NCBI GenBank assembly: GCA_963971305.1
Contig: OZ020303.1
Coordinates: 17,295,184-17,359,183 of the forward strand
Direction: 5' to 3'
Source of the DNA: Arcuatula senhousia
Taxonomy: Eukaryota > Mollusca > Bivalvia > Mytilida > Mytilidae
Length of the DNA: 64,000 nucleotides
The position numbers and the translations under genes are program-made. The notes beneath the pieces are model-generated. The model was not told the origin of the DNA, ran no database searches, and saw nothing but the letters and a program-made list of their open reading frames with translations. Shown in pieces: positions 1 to 13,200 of this stretch. The first letter of the stretch is position 1; the number at the start of each line of letters is the position of its first letter.

Positions 1-437
1 AAATGGAGACTTTTGTAGAGCTAAATGAACTGAACATTTAAGCAAGCAACAGCTTTCTCTATCTGCAATAGTTTTCATTCTATAGGCCAAAAACACTATT
101 TTTCACCTTTGAGGGGCTGTAACCCCTATAAGGGGTCATAACCAAATGGAGACTTTTCTAAAACTTTTGATGCTGAAGAAGTAGGGTGGCATCAGATTTC
201 ATCTACTCTCTTATACTTTTTTGATTTACAGGCCAAAGACAGTCTGACCCCCTGGTCTAGTTTTAGTAACAGCAGCCAAGTTTTTTGACGAATCAAAAAT
301 CGAAACGCAAGTTTGGTGCAGGACACCCTAAATATCAATCAAAAATTGAAAAATTGTTAACGGACGACGACGACGACGCCGACGACGGACGCCAAGTGAT
401 GGTAAAAGCTCACATGGACCTTTGGTCCAGGTGAGCT
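1..437 (-). repeat. Truncated palindromic-end repeat element
   Basis: The sequence is the reverse complement, with divergence, of the left part of the complete element at 25171-26124. It has the same tandem core (the gagctaaatgaactgaac and ctataaggggt motifs), the same gtctgaccccctggtc block, a gacgac microsatellite at about 363-390, and the terminal motif ggaccttt-ggtccaggtgagct ending at 437. The other end lies outside the window. It has no coding capacity. It is probably a non-autonomous mobile element of a family with several copies here. Confidence 0.7.
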
Positions 438-3400
438 TAAAAGGTATATATATATATATATTTAGAAAAAAAACTTTACATAAAAAGTGCGGCGTCCAAA
501 TTAAGTCCTTCTTTGTGGGCTATAAAAGGAGAGATGTTGCTTCATTCAAGTACGAGAACAGACTGACGCTAGAAAAGGGGGTACACCATCCAAGTGTCAC
601 TGTGATAAAGTTTGTTTAGAAAAAGCAGGAATGGCAGAGGAATGAAATATATACGTCAAATGAGAAAATCCTGAACAGTATAAAAATTCTTAAGAGTTAG
701 ATAAATTGTTCTTTTTAAACATTGATATACCCATAGAGCGGAAAGTCCATAGGAAACTGATGATAATTATTTTTGGTCTTGAAACTACCTTTGCTACTCA
801 CTGGCACATGCTAGGTGTATACAGTAATATTCCTGCATATCACTGATGCTGTAGTACTGTTAAGTCAAACGAAAATCATCGCCTACTGAACAGTGTTTCT
901 AGACGTTAAGAACATCCCGTCTAGATGTTCTGCAAATCCGTCACAAAGTTGGCTATACGTTTCGAACGCCCACACAAATAGCACAGCGAAGGGACATATA
1001 TCACGTTTTCTGATATGCAGGCCAGTGGAACCATTCTTGAATTTTCAAATTGAAAGAATTGGAGGGGCAAACATTGAAACTATATATATCCCTATGGTAT
1101 CAGCCAAGGTAAAAGGACATGTCACACATTAAGGCCTGTTACACCACCTAGTGAAAAGTTTGAACAAGTATACGTGACGTCTAGTGGCCTTATACTTAAA
1201 AAACTGATCATAACCAGATGTTGCCTTAAACTTTCCCCTGCGAAAGGCAGCCAGGGGTGGCGAGTCAAAACAACCGACACATTCATCATTCAAGTAGGAC
1301 TATGCATGGTTTTGACGTTCCGAAACAAAATGTTCCGTATGTTATGAGGCTTTGGATCGAGTCACCTTGGAGACCGAATCAATCGCTCTGTCAAAGATAT
1401 TGAAAAGGCATACCTCTCTTAACGAAGAAATATTTCATTTTGTCAATCTCTGGACCTTAAAATCCATGTTTTCGCTGCAAATAAGGAACTGGGACTTAGG
1501 AATGTCATATTTGCAGCTTTAAAGATTACCAGATTCTTACTTCAGGTATCTTTGAGCCTTCCTAGGTTTGCAATATATATAATAGATGTTACGATCAGAC
1601 CATCGCGAATGCTACAATTTGAATTAAAGTCTAGAAAAGGCTGGGTGATAGGAAAAGACAAGGTGAACATCAATGTTGAGTATACAACTTCCGCAGCAAG
1701 GGTTAATACTGAAGATATTGCATCGATTAATTGTAGCAAATGTACAGTTCACATCAGACAAAAGTTATATTATCATTAAATCATATTTGAACTGTACATG
1801 GCCATTTCCGTCATTTTGGTTCATAGTGAGCTGACCAAACCAAATATCAGGCAAAATTGATTCGGTCAGACTGAAAATTAGAAAAAAAATGTTGAATTAA
1901 CATACTAGGAGAGAAAAGCTGAAAAATGAGCCTATTGCGTCTACTTTTATTTCAAAGCTCTATAACATTATAACGATCTTAATTAAACGTGTGGTGAGCA
2001 TATATAGCGTCTTCATGGTCTTGCGTTGGCCAATAAAAATTATATATGGTTCGTTATCTTCAGACTGGACCTTTTCATCGATAAAGCTCGGCAAGGTCAG
2101 ACAGGCCCTAATCTTTTTCCGCGCGGCCAAGTCTGAGCTCCCGCTCCATGAACTATGCCTTGCGTAAAAACCTATACTAAGTATTACTATATTAGGCATG
2201 TTAGGTAAACAGAAAGTATTAGTATATTACCCAGTCGGGCCAGGAGCAAAATCGCTTAAGGTACACACCATATTATGAAGTTTTATTTGAGTAACTGTAA
2301 TAAATTATAAAGTTAGAAATCAACAAAGGCGAAATATTTAAACAGTTTCGGACATTGATAGAATAAAGTTATGCAAAATATCCATCTCTGCGTCATGTAC
2401 ATATCTATGTAATAGTTGCTTACAAATATGCGACGGAAATTATGTTACGGGCAAACTTAGACAAAACAGTATTATACCCCTCTTCTTCGAAACGGTATAT
2501 TAAGTGTATGCCGTTGTAGCACGATTCACAGATTGTCTGAGCACCGGGAAACAGTCCCATGCCTGTGAGTAAAATGTAGTACATTTTAAATTATTATTAT
2601 TTTTTTTGTAAATGCTCATATGCCTGCTTATGCAGTTCAAAACTGACGTATTTTTTGTTCTGTTAGCCTTGGGTCTCTCACAATTCACATTAGATCTAGC
2701 GCTTGTCTTTAGAAAAAAAACCCAAAGTTAATAAAATTTTTAAAAAAAAATTTCAATATTGATAACCCTATTCAGGGATGTCCAAAACAGTTTTATTTAA
2801 TCCCTGCCCTATTTCTATTTTTTCCAGAAGCAAGTCGCGGCCTGTGGTCAAGGCTCTAGTTTCGATCCCGGACTGAGCTCTTAATCACGGTCCTTTTCGA
2901 AATTCTTAAATTTAGTGGAAGAAGCAGAGGCACCAAACGGGGCATTCGAGTGTCAAAGGTCCAAATTCGAAAGGGCAAAGACAAAACCAGTAAACACGAA
3001 CGAGAACAGCACGAAGAAACACAAATCTAACAAGTGGGTGGTAACTTTAGGGTTTTTTTCGTGCATCGTGTTGAGCAATTTTTATTTCCCGTTCAGCCGT
3101 GCATGGAAGTTCATCGTGCATCGTGTTTCTCTATGATTTCATTTTTCGTTCATCGTGATTATCATTTTTTTGTTGGCCGTTCATCGTGATTGTCATTTTT
3201 TATTGGCCGTTCATCCGTGCACGTACACCCCCTTTACCACCCCCTATCAAGGATGCTCCGGAAGAGTGGCAAATCCTGCTTGCTATAGATAGCACGACCT
3301 ATAGATTCTAGTCCGCAAAATTAAATAAAAACCTGAATAGCAAAAGGACCACAAAAGAGCTACGAACCGCAGTTGCATGCCTGCAATGCAAGAATAGATT

Positions 3401-4190
3401 AGTTTGGGTCACAAATTACTCTACATAAGATTAAAAGTGAAATATTGGACTTAATTTTTTTTTTTAAATCCAAATACAGTGATTTTTTCCGCAAAAAGAC
3501 AGTAAATTTTGTGACTAAAACAATAGAAAATGAAAATACACCGTAAACCATTAATAGTCTTGCCATAACTGATGATATTTCGGAAACTTACCTTTTCAGT
3601 TTTTGAGAAGAAATTTGCTAAAATGCAGACGAATTTCTTTGTCGCTGGGTTTCAATCCAAATTGTCAAAAAACAAAAGAACTGGTTCCACTTACAGTAAA
3701 ATCAAAGAATGAATGGGAAAAGATCTCATATGCAACAAATTATAAACAATTAAATAAGAAAAATGCAGATCACTACGAACCGAACCTTCAACCATCAATG
3801 GAACGAAAATAAATGCAGGAATACAAACAGCATCAGTAATATATGAGAAACGTCAGAGTCCCATCAACATATTCAATAAGTCTTTTATGTGGCCTCAGGC
3901 TTTAATTAACATTAACTATTTTAACGTTTCTATCGATTTCCCATCTGGAATAAAAGACTTAATTAGTTAAGATGGATGGATTATTTTGACTTGCGTAAGT
4001 GATTTGATATAAGAAAAAGCAACACTGCAAGACCATGTGTGGCGGGAGTGTCAATATCAAATGTGCACATTTCTTGAAATTTTAGTAAATTTTGTTACTT
4101 TCATTTCTTCTCTATGAAGAGACTTTCTGTTCTGCATTATAAGTCACTCACGACTCTCATCCAAATGCAATGGACCAATTTTTTTTCAGA
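438..4190. other. Intergenic region upstream of AGBL4
   Basis: No exon-like ORF or protein similarity was recognised on either strand; the open frames are under 80 codons and have low-complexity composition. About 3040-3250 is a low-complexity stretch with repeated ttcatcgtg words ending in ccccctttaccacccc; a similar stretch with the same ending lies at about 48740-49125, so it is a dispersed repeat. The AGBL4 promoter should lie near 4000-4246, but no core element could be assigned. Confidence 0.5.
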
Positions 4191-4246
4191 TGCTGAAATG
4201 ATTGACGTCGACACGGCTGATTGAACACATAGAATTGTGGGAAAAA

Positions 4247-4271
4247 ATGGCGGACAAGAAGTGCGACTCCG
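4247..4271 (+). CDS. AGBL4: AGBL4 coding exon 1
   Basis: ATG in context aaaaaATGG opens eight codons (MADKKCDS) plus one base, then donor G|gtttgt. Phase 1 joins exon 2 as Gly. Upstream ATGs at about 4191 and 4198 run into stops, so this start is preferred. The 5' UTR limit is not visible. Confidence 0.8.
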
Positions 4272-7200
4272 GTTTGTTTACAGTTGCTTAGATGCACAAA
4301 AATCACACTTGGGATAACAATTTTAACGAAGACAATGGATTCTTAAATAAATTTTGATTAAGGATACGGGATTGTCTATATATTTACTCCTCTTTTCATC
4401 TGCCCTTGTCGAAGTTGTTGTTTTTTTAAAAAGGGGGAGGGGTACACTTCCAAGACCCTTTTCAGAGGAACGGGTTTGCATTATATCTTATTCCTATAAT
4501 ATGTTATAACCATTTACTGTAAATGTGTTGAACAAATAAATATTTCGTATTAGTAAGGAAGTCAGTTTTAACATGATAAGCTTCACCCATTATCAAACTT
4601 AGATTACCCAAATATTACCCTTTCTTTTTTCTGCACAAACCAGCTGATCATTTAAAAGACCAAAAATAATTCAAACAGTCATAAAACTTGCATTTATTTA
4701 CTACACAATTCTTCCTTTATTTCTTAAAAAAATCTAACCTAGAATACATAAATTGTCGTAAGTAGGGACTTAGGGTCTTGTTTTGGGAATCTTACGCCCA
4801 GTTAATGCTCAGCCCACAGAACAACCATGTGTACACTAACTGACTGAAAAAGGGGGCCCTTGTCCGTGAGAGTTGTCAGGTCACAATTGTAAAGCCTGAC
4901 CACTGACAGTGTTTTGAGAGTGCTATGCTTCTTGCACATATACATGTAAGACATGATCCCTTTGTAGACCACCAAGAATTGCACTTTCACGACTTTATAG
5001 GCTTATTATTCTGTCCTTGGACACAACTATATAGGCTTATTTTTCTGTCCTTGGCTTATCCACGGCCACCTCTCTCCTTTTCCAGTGGTCTTCAAAATTA
5101 ACTGTTCCTTTGTCTTCCACCCCACCCCTGGGCCATAACTCTCATCATCATTTCATGTTCATTTTATTATCGGATATCTTACATGTATATTCATGTTTAT
5201 AAATTATAGGGCCTAAACAACAACTTAGTGACTTATCAATACATATTAATACCTTGTGAATCTAATAATTATACAAAATTACAGAACGAAATAATTGTTG
5301 TGTGTCGAGTATTGGGTATAATGTACAGGAAACAGGTTTACTTTTAAAGAACAAAAATACAAAGAGTCTCAGAGCATGAATATACATGTAGATGTTTTCT
5401 TTAAAATGAACATCTTATGGTTTAAAATCACTGGCCATGAAGATTATAAGTAAAGTGTCATATAAAATGTACATGTATGTTGTTGTTGTTTTTCATATAT
5501 ATTTTTTCAATGTTGTAATAGTCATGATAGTTGTATTACAACCTTAATGAATGAACAGTTAATTTTTTCCATTAAAACAGTAAATTAAGTGTTTTTGCCA
5601 TCTTTTTGAAGGAATATTACTTTTTACTTATTCATTTACAGGAAGTGAGTCTGATAGCACTGAAGAACCTGTGGTAGGAAATGTTAACAAGTTTGCTGTG
5701 GTCCCACCAGGATATAATGGTCGTCCTAAGAAAGGCCATATGATATTTGATGCTTGTTTTGAATGTGGTATGGAATAATTGGAATTGTCATAGCTGTCAC
5801 TGATTGTTTATAAAAATAAATAAATATATAAAAACAAAAACAAAAATTGTGTCCCTTTACAAAACACTACACTAAACAGGCTCTGTTTAAAAATATATTA
5901 TGCTTAGCCTTTAAAAAGATATGTATGAAATTACTATTTTTTAAGCTAAAGAAGCATTACAAAAGATTCTGAACTTCAAAGTGAAGTTCATTGAAATTTC
6001 ATTTACAAACACAAGGTACTTTAAATTGAGATAGTTACAGCAAATTATGATGATATGTTTGATGCACAATTTCAGAAGAATTTCTTTAATTTATACATGT
6101 AGCATTTGAACATGTTTGATGCAAACAATTTAGAGGCAGAAAATATCCAAAGAATACAGACTGAGAGAATTGTCAACGTCAAAAAATGTTAAAAACTTAA
6201 AATACATGTAGATCATTAAAAAATTTCAGTATGTTATATGTGCAAGGAAAGAAAGTAAGAAATGCTTTAGATATTTTTGATGTTATTGTAATCAGTATAA
6301 CTGAAGTTATCTTATACTTTCCATTTTGTTTTCTTTTACAGGTAACTTAGGAAGAGTAGATTATATAACAGAATATGAATATGACCTATTTATTAGACCA
6401 GATACTTGTAATCCCAGATTCAGAGTTTGGTTTAATTTTACTGTGGAAAATGTCAAATCTGACCAGGTAAAATTGGAAATCTTGAAGTCACATACACCTA
6501 TGTTGTGGTTTATATAAGTATGGGCAATATCGTCAGCATTCACAATTGCAATTCCCTCTTTTCGTATATAGTGAGTTATCTCCCATTTGCAGATTTATCT
6601 TCTCTTTCCAGAAGGTAATTTATACTAGTTACTGTGAGAAAATTTAAGTTTATCTGCATTTATTTTTTAGTTGGTAAAAAAAATTCTAAAAGTTAATTAT
6701 AGTTATTTTCAAAAATGTATTTAACATGGTCTCCTAACCTAACTAGGTCCAATAAGTCCATTAGATAATTTATAAAAAAATAAACACCAAATTTTTCCCA
6801 TTCATTGCAATGTAGTATACCTACCGTAATGGAGGATAACTCTTGCAAATGGGAGATAACTCACTAATTCCAAAAATAGGGAAATTTTAAATACAATTCA
6901 GTGCATGTTCAAAAAGTTAGAAAATTAGTATACACCCATGCAGGTACCAGATGGAGAATAGATCAACAGCAGTGCTAAACTTATCGGTAAAAGTCCACAA
7001 TAAAAGGCCCAGTACTCTGATGAGTCGGGTGTATCAGAACAACTGGAATGTGTGCCCAGGATGTATGTCGTATCCTGTTGTTCTGCATGCTAAGCTATTC
7101 AGACAATAATACAAAATGCATACACCTGATGGTAAACCAGAGTTGTGCACTGTGTGGGGGGAAATACAACATTCCTCACATGTTCAAGAATACAGCTGCA

Positions 7201-10200
7201 TGTTTTGGTTTGAGTAGGACCCGTAGGATTCCTTGCTGTAGACTTAATTGACCAACCTTTCCCATCCCTCCACAATCTAAACCTATTGGCCTTGTGCCCC
7301 ATATCAATTCATCATCATCACTTCATTTTGATTTACCATTCTTTCATGTTCATCACTCTGATATTGACAAACTCACACTACTTGCTAGTCACTTCAGTAA
7401 ACAAAAACAATGAAAGAAGGATAACTCTGCATCCTTTTTTTTTCAGAGAGCAATATTTAACATCGTCAACTTCAGCAAAACCAAATCTTTATACAGAGAT
7501 GGTATGTCCCCGCTAGTCAAATCTACCAGCAGGCCTAAATGGTAAATTTATATATGGCTTGTAATATATTTGAAGATATCTCGCTCACCTCAAGTCAATT
7601 TGCCTTGTTGAAATGTAGCTACTTAACAAATTAATGACAGCAGCTTTCTCATTTTGAAATACTCAATAAAAGCTTTTAGATAGTGAAAAGGACATGCTTT
7701 GAATAATTATACATTTAAATTTTAGCTTATTTCTCCAGCTAAAGATGAAGTGTAATAAATTACTATTCAACTTAATATTATGACTATTTTAGTTTTTGTA
7801 AATACATAAAATTGATTTCCTGTTACAAATGTCCCAACATGACTTTTTTTAAAATGTCTTTGTTAATGATGTAATCACACTATTCTTTTATGACAGGGTG
7901 AGAATTCCAGCAAAGCATGTGTATTACTACCGATGTCCAGATCACAGGAAGAACTATGTTATGTCATTCTCCTTCTGTTTTGACAAAGAAGATGACATTT
8001 ATCAGTTTGCCTATTGCTATCCTTACTCCTATACCCGACTACAGAACTATCTAGACAACCTAGAAAAGAAGAACATGGATTTCTTCTCAAGAGAATTATT
8101 GTGTCTAACTGTGGTTTGTATTTTAATTTTTAGATATAAAATACAAGTGGTCAAATATCTACCCAATTTAGCTATCAGTCTATTATAAAAATAATGTAAA
8201 TAGTTTTAGAGATGGCAATACAAAATTGTGAATATCCATAGGTTATTTTCTTAACCAACAACAAAGACTGTGTCAATGCAATTTTTATACCAATCTAACA
8301 GGCTAACCAAGTAACCAAATCAGCTGTGAAGTTGTTATTGTTACATGGACAAAAAAGTATTTTTTCTATGCTGAGCTTAAAAAACATGATCAAAAAGTAC
8401 TTTTCTTAAAATATAACGACTTTTAGATACAATATCAGAAGTTAAAGACCTATTCAGAAGCATGTAGAACAATATTATAAGATTATAACACCATAAAATT
8501 TATTACATTTAATTGAACAATTGTCAATGTATCAACTGTTTAGAATTTTACTTACTAAGTCCACTTTGTGTTGGCTTTTGCATAAGGCTTACACCAGAGA
8601 GACCTCCACTCCAGTATGCTCTATCTTGATCCCATGCCTTTAGCTGTCCCCAAGTCCATTCTTGTTCTTTCATTTCTCTCTCTATTGTTCTTCTCCATGT
8701 TTCTTTTAGCTACCTTTTTTTCCTCTTGCTTGCTGGTGTCCATTTCAGTGTAACATGTGGGATAGAAGCTGGCTCCATTTTTAAAACATGGCCTATCCAG
8801 CACCACCTTCTTTTTATAATTTCTTCAGAGGCTGGTGTTGTATTGGTTCTGTTGTAAAGTTCTCTGTTAGATATTTTGTTAGGCAAGAAAACTTTCAAGA
8901 TTCTTCTTAAACATCTTCACTGGAAAACATCAAGTTAACTGCAGATGGTTTATGTGACTTTTTCGAATTCACAACCATACAGAAGAACTGATATTACATT
9001 ACATTGAAGTAATATATACATTACTTTTGAAGATCTTTATTTTAGTATGTAATTTTATATGTGAGGAGTTCCAGGTTTTTTTCAGGCTTGCAAAGGCTCC
9101 TCTGGCTTTTGGAAAATGGTGAACATCAACTTCTGAATTGCCATCTTTGGTTATCTTGCTTCCAAATATATATATAGTGAAAAGTCATCTACATCTTCTT
9201 TAACTGCCTTGTTTTGTATTGAGATAGGATCTAATTTTTCATTGATTTTTCATTAATTTTACATTAAATTTACTTTTTTGCAGCAACAAAGAAGGTTGGA
9301 CATGATAACTATAACAAATCCAGATAATTTGGATCCAGACGAAACAAAAAGAGTAGTGTTTCTTACAGCAAGAGTGCACCCTGGGGAAACACCAGCATCA
9401 TATGTATGTCAAGGTAATCTATTTTTATCACATAGGTAAATATTTAAGGCTCTCTGGGTTAATAAAATAAAACTACTTGAATACAGAAATGGCTTTTAGC
9501 TCTCTCTAGGTTAATGAACTAAAATTACTTGAATACAGAAATGGCTTCTAGCTCTCTCTAGGTTAATGCAATAAAACTACTTGAATACAGAAATGGCTTT
9601 TAGCTCTCTCTTGGTTAATGAAATCAAACTACTTGAATACAGAAATGCCTTCCAACAATGAATCTTCTAATATTTAAAAGTAAAAAATGTGATTCTATGG
9701 TTGCCTCTGTTCTGAAATTGTTCTAAAATACACATCAATCAGTTTCGTTTCTTCCAGTAGAAAAATTCTACAGGCTAGGTTTGTGATGTTATCCCAAAGT
9801 AGTAAAATTGTTAAATCACACCCTTTTTGTCGCCAACCTAATGTGGTACGAAATGTTAACAAGCATGTGAAATTAAAATGCAGCTTTCTGTCTGTGAAAT
9901 TTTCAGTCCATCTTGAGCTCCTTGTAGAATTTCATGAAACCTTCACACATTGGAGCTTAGAAAAAAAAATGCCCATCGATTTTTGTCAGAGTCAATAGGT
10001 CAAAGGCCAAGGTCACATCAACCCAAAGAAAAATATAAGGTGGGAGACCTGAGAATTTCTCTTGTTTAAAATAAATTAGCGGTAGCCTTTTTATTTTACT
10101 TTTATATGACAAATTTTATGTGTAAGTTAATAAATATATTTGTATATACGCTGGTTGTTGTTATTTTGAGGCATTATCTTTTATTATTACTAGGAAAAAC

Positions 10201-13200
10201 CCGCGATTTCACGGGAAAATCAATCGTCGCGTTGCTTTAAAAAAAGACCATACAATAATTTATACATTGAATTTGCATGACCTTACATGGTTGTGATAAT
10301 TGCAAATTAAAGGTTCTACGGTATTTGTTACCCCACCATTAAAGTGTCTCATATTTACATATTTTCATCCATTTTATATTATTTTGATGCAAGGTTAGCT
10401 GTGGGAGACCAATTACCGGAACGATGACGGCTATAGCATTTCCGGATCAATTAATTAGGTTAATTAGCAAATTGCAGACATAATTGCATATGTTCTAATG
10501 AAATTTTCAAAAGGCACAACCATCCCCTATTTTGATATATGAAGCTTAGTCGTAGCATTTGTTGTTTAGGCTGCAACCCGGCTAACAAAAAACGCTTCGT
10601 TATTTTAGTAGTATAGATTATTTTAACTAAAACAATGGGAAGATGGAAACCTGAAAATGTTGACAGAAAAATACTTGTAAGTTTGAAAAATAGAACTAAG
10701 TAGCAAAATACAGAACTAAGGTTATCAAAAGGGCAAGTAAAGAGTAAGAGTCTTTTTTTAGGATTCTCTTTTTACAAAATATTAATTAATTATGTCATGT
10801 TTTGTAGGAGTTATAGATTTCCTAATAAGCAATCATCCTATAGCAAAAGTATTGAGAGAACATATAGTATTTAAGATAGTACCAATGTTAAACCCTGATG
10901 GTGTATATCTAGGCAATTATAGGTATGTATTTATCATTCTGTTTGTAACTTCCAATCTTGTTTGAATTACTATCCTGTCTGTCCATCTGTACACTCCTGG
11001 TATAACCAACCCCTTTGGCCATCATACACATAGCACTATATTGCTCTCATAATCAGCAAAGGGAAATAATTAGACTTCAGTAAGTTAGTGGATCTTGTAA
11101 TAAACTATGAAGAGATATTGTTCATTATGAACTTGTGCAAGAAGTGTCAATTTCCTTAACAAATTCAGGGGAGATAATTTGCTGGAAAATGTGTGACAAA
11201 TAAATATTGAAATGTTTAGGAGAAAGAGTTTTTTCATTATACCCTGCCACACAAAGTGGCAGGGTATTATGTTATATCCTCAGTTTTTTCGGTGTCTTTC
11301 CGTCTGTTCGTCCGTCCCCCGAAGGTTTCCGACCAATAAGTTGAAAACGCGTCTTAGGATTTGAATGATATTTTGCACAGCTGTTTAGTACAATAAAATA
11401 CATGTCAAGTTCGATTTCCAGCATGATCCAAAAAACAGTTTTTGAGATAGGCCACTTTGAAAAATCAAATTTCATGAAATTTTGAGTTTCTGACCAATAA
11501 TAGAAAATAAAGAGACACAGCCCACAATTAAACAGCAATTTAGAAATAAAAAAGTACCACAGTTAAAAGAGTCTTGCTAAAACTACTAGTGATTCCCGAC
11601 AAGGTTCATAATACATGCGACGACACGGAAACAAATACAGGGATTAGTAGAATAAAGCAAGACAATTTAGTTAATTGTAGATGTAATATTAGTACAAGGT
11701 GGTTGAAAATATTGAAAGCTATCTCGTGTACAAAAATTACCATCATTAAAATATATAAGAGCATACACCTCAAGCACAGGGATACGTTTTACAGCATCCA
11801 CACGGCACAGGAGACAAACTCTGCAAAAAATAGAAAATAAAGAGATGTGGAATATGTGTACGCGACACAGCCCACAATTAAACGGCAATTTAGAAATAAA
11901 AAAGTACCACAGTTAAAAGAGTCTTGCTAAAACTACTAGTGATTCCCGACAAGGTTCATAATACATGCGACGACACGGAAACAAATACACAATAACTTGA
12001 AAATGCGTCAAGGGATTCAAATGATATCATGTTCAGCTATTGAGTACAATAAAATACAGGTCAAGTTCGATTTCCAGCATGATCCTAAAAATTGTTTTCG
12101 AGATAGGCCACTTTGAAAAATCAAATTTCATGAAATTTTGAGTTTCTGACTGATAACTTGAAAACACATCAAGGAATTTGAATGATATTTTGCACAGCTG
12201 TTTAGTACAATTAAATACAGGTCAAGATCAATTTCCAACATGATCTGAAAAATAGTTATTGAGATTGGCTACTTTGAACATCAAATTTTATGAATTTGTA
12301 ATATTATATCGTGGCGGGGTATCATTTAATGTCCCATTACATGCCCTATTTTCTTAAATATTTAGAAAAGAACATCTATGACCCCAAGGTTTTGTGTTTT
12401 TCAAAAGATAGTATATATAGTCTGTCATTTGTGAAATATAACTAAAATCTTATGGGTTTCCAGCTTACAATGTGAATTTTAATATGTTAAACGACACTCT
12501 TCCCTATATAATCTACTGAAAAACAAAACTTTACGTCACATCGACCAGGCCCGGGCACCACAAAACATGAAAAATTTCTTAAGTCTGAGAATATTCTCAA
12601 CTCATTGTGACGTCATCAAATTAGAAAGTTTTGATTGGAGTCGCTATGGAAATTAAGAATATTCTCAGACTTAAGTATTTTTCAAGTTTTGTGGCACCCA
12701 GGCCTGGAATCTGTAGAAAAATATGTGGCCCCAATTTTTTTTTGCATATTTTGCATAGTTAACTGGTAAAAAGTTTGAGAAAAATCTGATGGATTTTTAT
12801 TTTTTCCCTGAATCACCTTCAATGAAAACTGATTTATTAAAAAGGTACAGTGATTGATTTGAATGTGAATTGGGTGTTTTATAATAAGAATATCATTTCA
12901 GGTGCTCTTTAATGGGCTTTGACTTAAACAGACACTGGTTGGAACCTTCACCATGGGCACATCCAACATTGTATGCTACAAAGAACCATTTAATGGAAAT
13001 AGATCGTAATGAGGTAAGGATACAAAGATGCTATCAATAACAGAAATACTTTACTAGATCAGTGAAAAAAGACATGTTGAGTAAAAACACCTGATTCAAA
13101 TGAAAGACACATATGATATTCAATGATGTAATGGCGACTTTCAATAATTTTTGAATGAAATGAAATAACTTAATAAACTACAGGATTTTGTCTATTTGAA

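Noticed and set aside
893..1132. 79-codon plus frame
   Set aside because: No similarity, start context or splice signals to support it.
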